Part shown: positions 6,507 through 7,001 of the stretch, in pieces
Layout: each line of letters starts with the position of its first letter
Position numbering within the stretch: position 1 is the first letter of the stretch
Origin: UBA2336 sp964597075
GTDB taxonomy: Bacteria; Bacteroidota; Bacteroidia; Cytophagales; Cyclobacteriaceae
Length of the DNA stretch: 7,001 bases
Direction of reading: 5' to 3'
Assembly: GCA_964597075.1 (NCBI GenBank)
Contig: CAZQXC010000130.1
Location: 1-7,001, forward strand
The notes under the pieces: model-generated
The model's input: the letters and a program-made list of their open reading frames with translations, nothing else
Database searches by the model: none
Told to the model about the DNA's origin: nothing
Made by a program: the position numbers and the translations under genes

Positions 6507-7001
6507 ATGAGTTCAACCAAAACTTTTTTTGGACACCCGCGTGGATTAGCCACCTTGTTCTTTACCGAAATGTGGGAGCGGTTCAGCTACTATGGCATGC
6601 GGGCAATTCTTATATTTTTTTTGCGCGATAGTATTGAAAACGGTGGCTTGGGTTTGGATGCTAAAAACAGTGCAGCCATTTATGGATTGTACACCATGTT
6701 TGTTTATCTGCTGGCGATGCCCGGAGGTTGGCTAGCCGATAATTTCTTTGGACTTCGTAAATCTGTATTTATTGGCGGTTGTTTTATTGCTGTTGGTCAT
6801 TTCTTTTTGGTAATCCCTACAACCGAAACATTTTTTATTGGCCTGGTATGCATTGTTCTCGGTGTTGGCTTATTGAAACCAAATATTAGCGGTATTGTAG
6901 GCGGATTGTACTCCGTACAGGAACAATCAAAACGCGATGCAGGCTTTTCAATTTTTTACATGGGCATAAACATTGGCGCGTTTATCGGCCCGATAATAGC
7001 A
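6507..7001 (+). CDS. POT/PTR2 family proton-coupled oligopeptide transporter (3' end outside window)
   Basis: The frame is open from ATG at 6507 to the right edge: 165 codons, roughly the first third of a typical POT protein. The family imports di- and tripeptides across the inner membrane with protons. TEMWERFSYYG at 20-30 contains the diagnostic ExxERF-YYG motif of helix 1 (E21, E24, R25, Y29). GGWLADNFFGLRKS at 73-86 is the MFS loop motif between helices 2 and 3. LLKPNISG at 122-129 carries the conserved helix-4 lysine K124. RDAGFSIFYMGINIGAFIGP at 143-162 is the typical helix-5 signature. Hydrophobic segments at about 13-39, 54-77, 85-104, 107-132 and 145-165 fit helices 1-5. All motifs expected in this part are present. 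Peptide specificity cannot be read from this fragment. Confidence 0.95.
   Translation, partial: MSSTKTFFGHPRGLATLFFTEMWERFSYYGMRAILIFFLRDSIENGGLGLDAKNSAAIYGLYTMFVYLLAMPGGWLADNFFGLRKSVFIGGCFIAVGHFFLVIPTTETFFIGLVCIVLGVGLLKPNISGIVGGLYSVQEQSKRDAGFSIFYMGINIGAFIGPIIA

Overview
The window looks like ordinary chromosome from a member of the Bacteroidota, probably a Cytophagales-like lineage. The evidence is Bacteroidota-type promoter boxes (TAnnTTTG-like) upstream of two genes, start codons without Shine-Dalgarno sequences, and a gene repertoire of secreted S41 and M15 peptidases, a GH1 glycosidase and a POT-family transporter. The exact lineage is inference, because no rRNA or tRNA is present.

Layout, left to right. 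(1) 1-1541, minus strand: the 5' 513 codons of an S41-type peptidase predicted to be a lipoprotein. It is cut by the left window edge and clearly more AT-rich than everything to its right. (2) 1542-1722: a gap with a 21-bp-spaced direct repeat close upstream of the S41 start. (3) 1723-3722, minus strand: a two-gene operon. A secreted M15 zinc peptidase is followed, with an ATGA overlap, by a cytoplasmic GH1 glycosidase. A well-formed Bacteroidota promoter precedes it. (4) 3853-4320, minus strand: a small secreted all-helical protein with an internal 57-residue repeat. A long two-part stem-loop separates it from the M15 promoter. (5) 4321-4525: the intergenic region between divergent genes. (6) 4526-6382, plus strand: a complete GTP-type phosphoenolpyruvate carboxykinase, closed by a strong intrinsic terminator. 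(7) 6507-7001, plus strand: the first 165 codons of a POT/PTR2 proton-coupled oligopeptide transporter with its own likely promoter, cut by the right window edge.

Functionally these are mostly housekeeping or nutrient-scavenging genes: peptide uptake, gluconeogenesis, glycoside cleavage and cell-wall peptide cleavage. pckG and the transporter are separate transcription units, and only the M15-GH1 pair is clearly co-expressed. I found no CRISPR array, mobile-element gene, phage gene, RNA gene or recognisable defence system. The most unusual points are the base composition and catalytic type of the S41 gene, the M15-GH1 coupling, the long stem-loop at 3782-3837 and the repeated helical protein.
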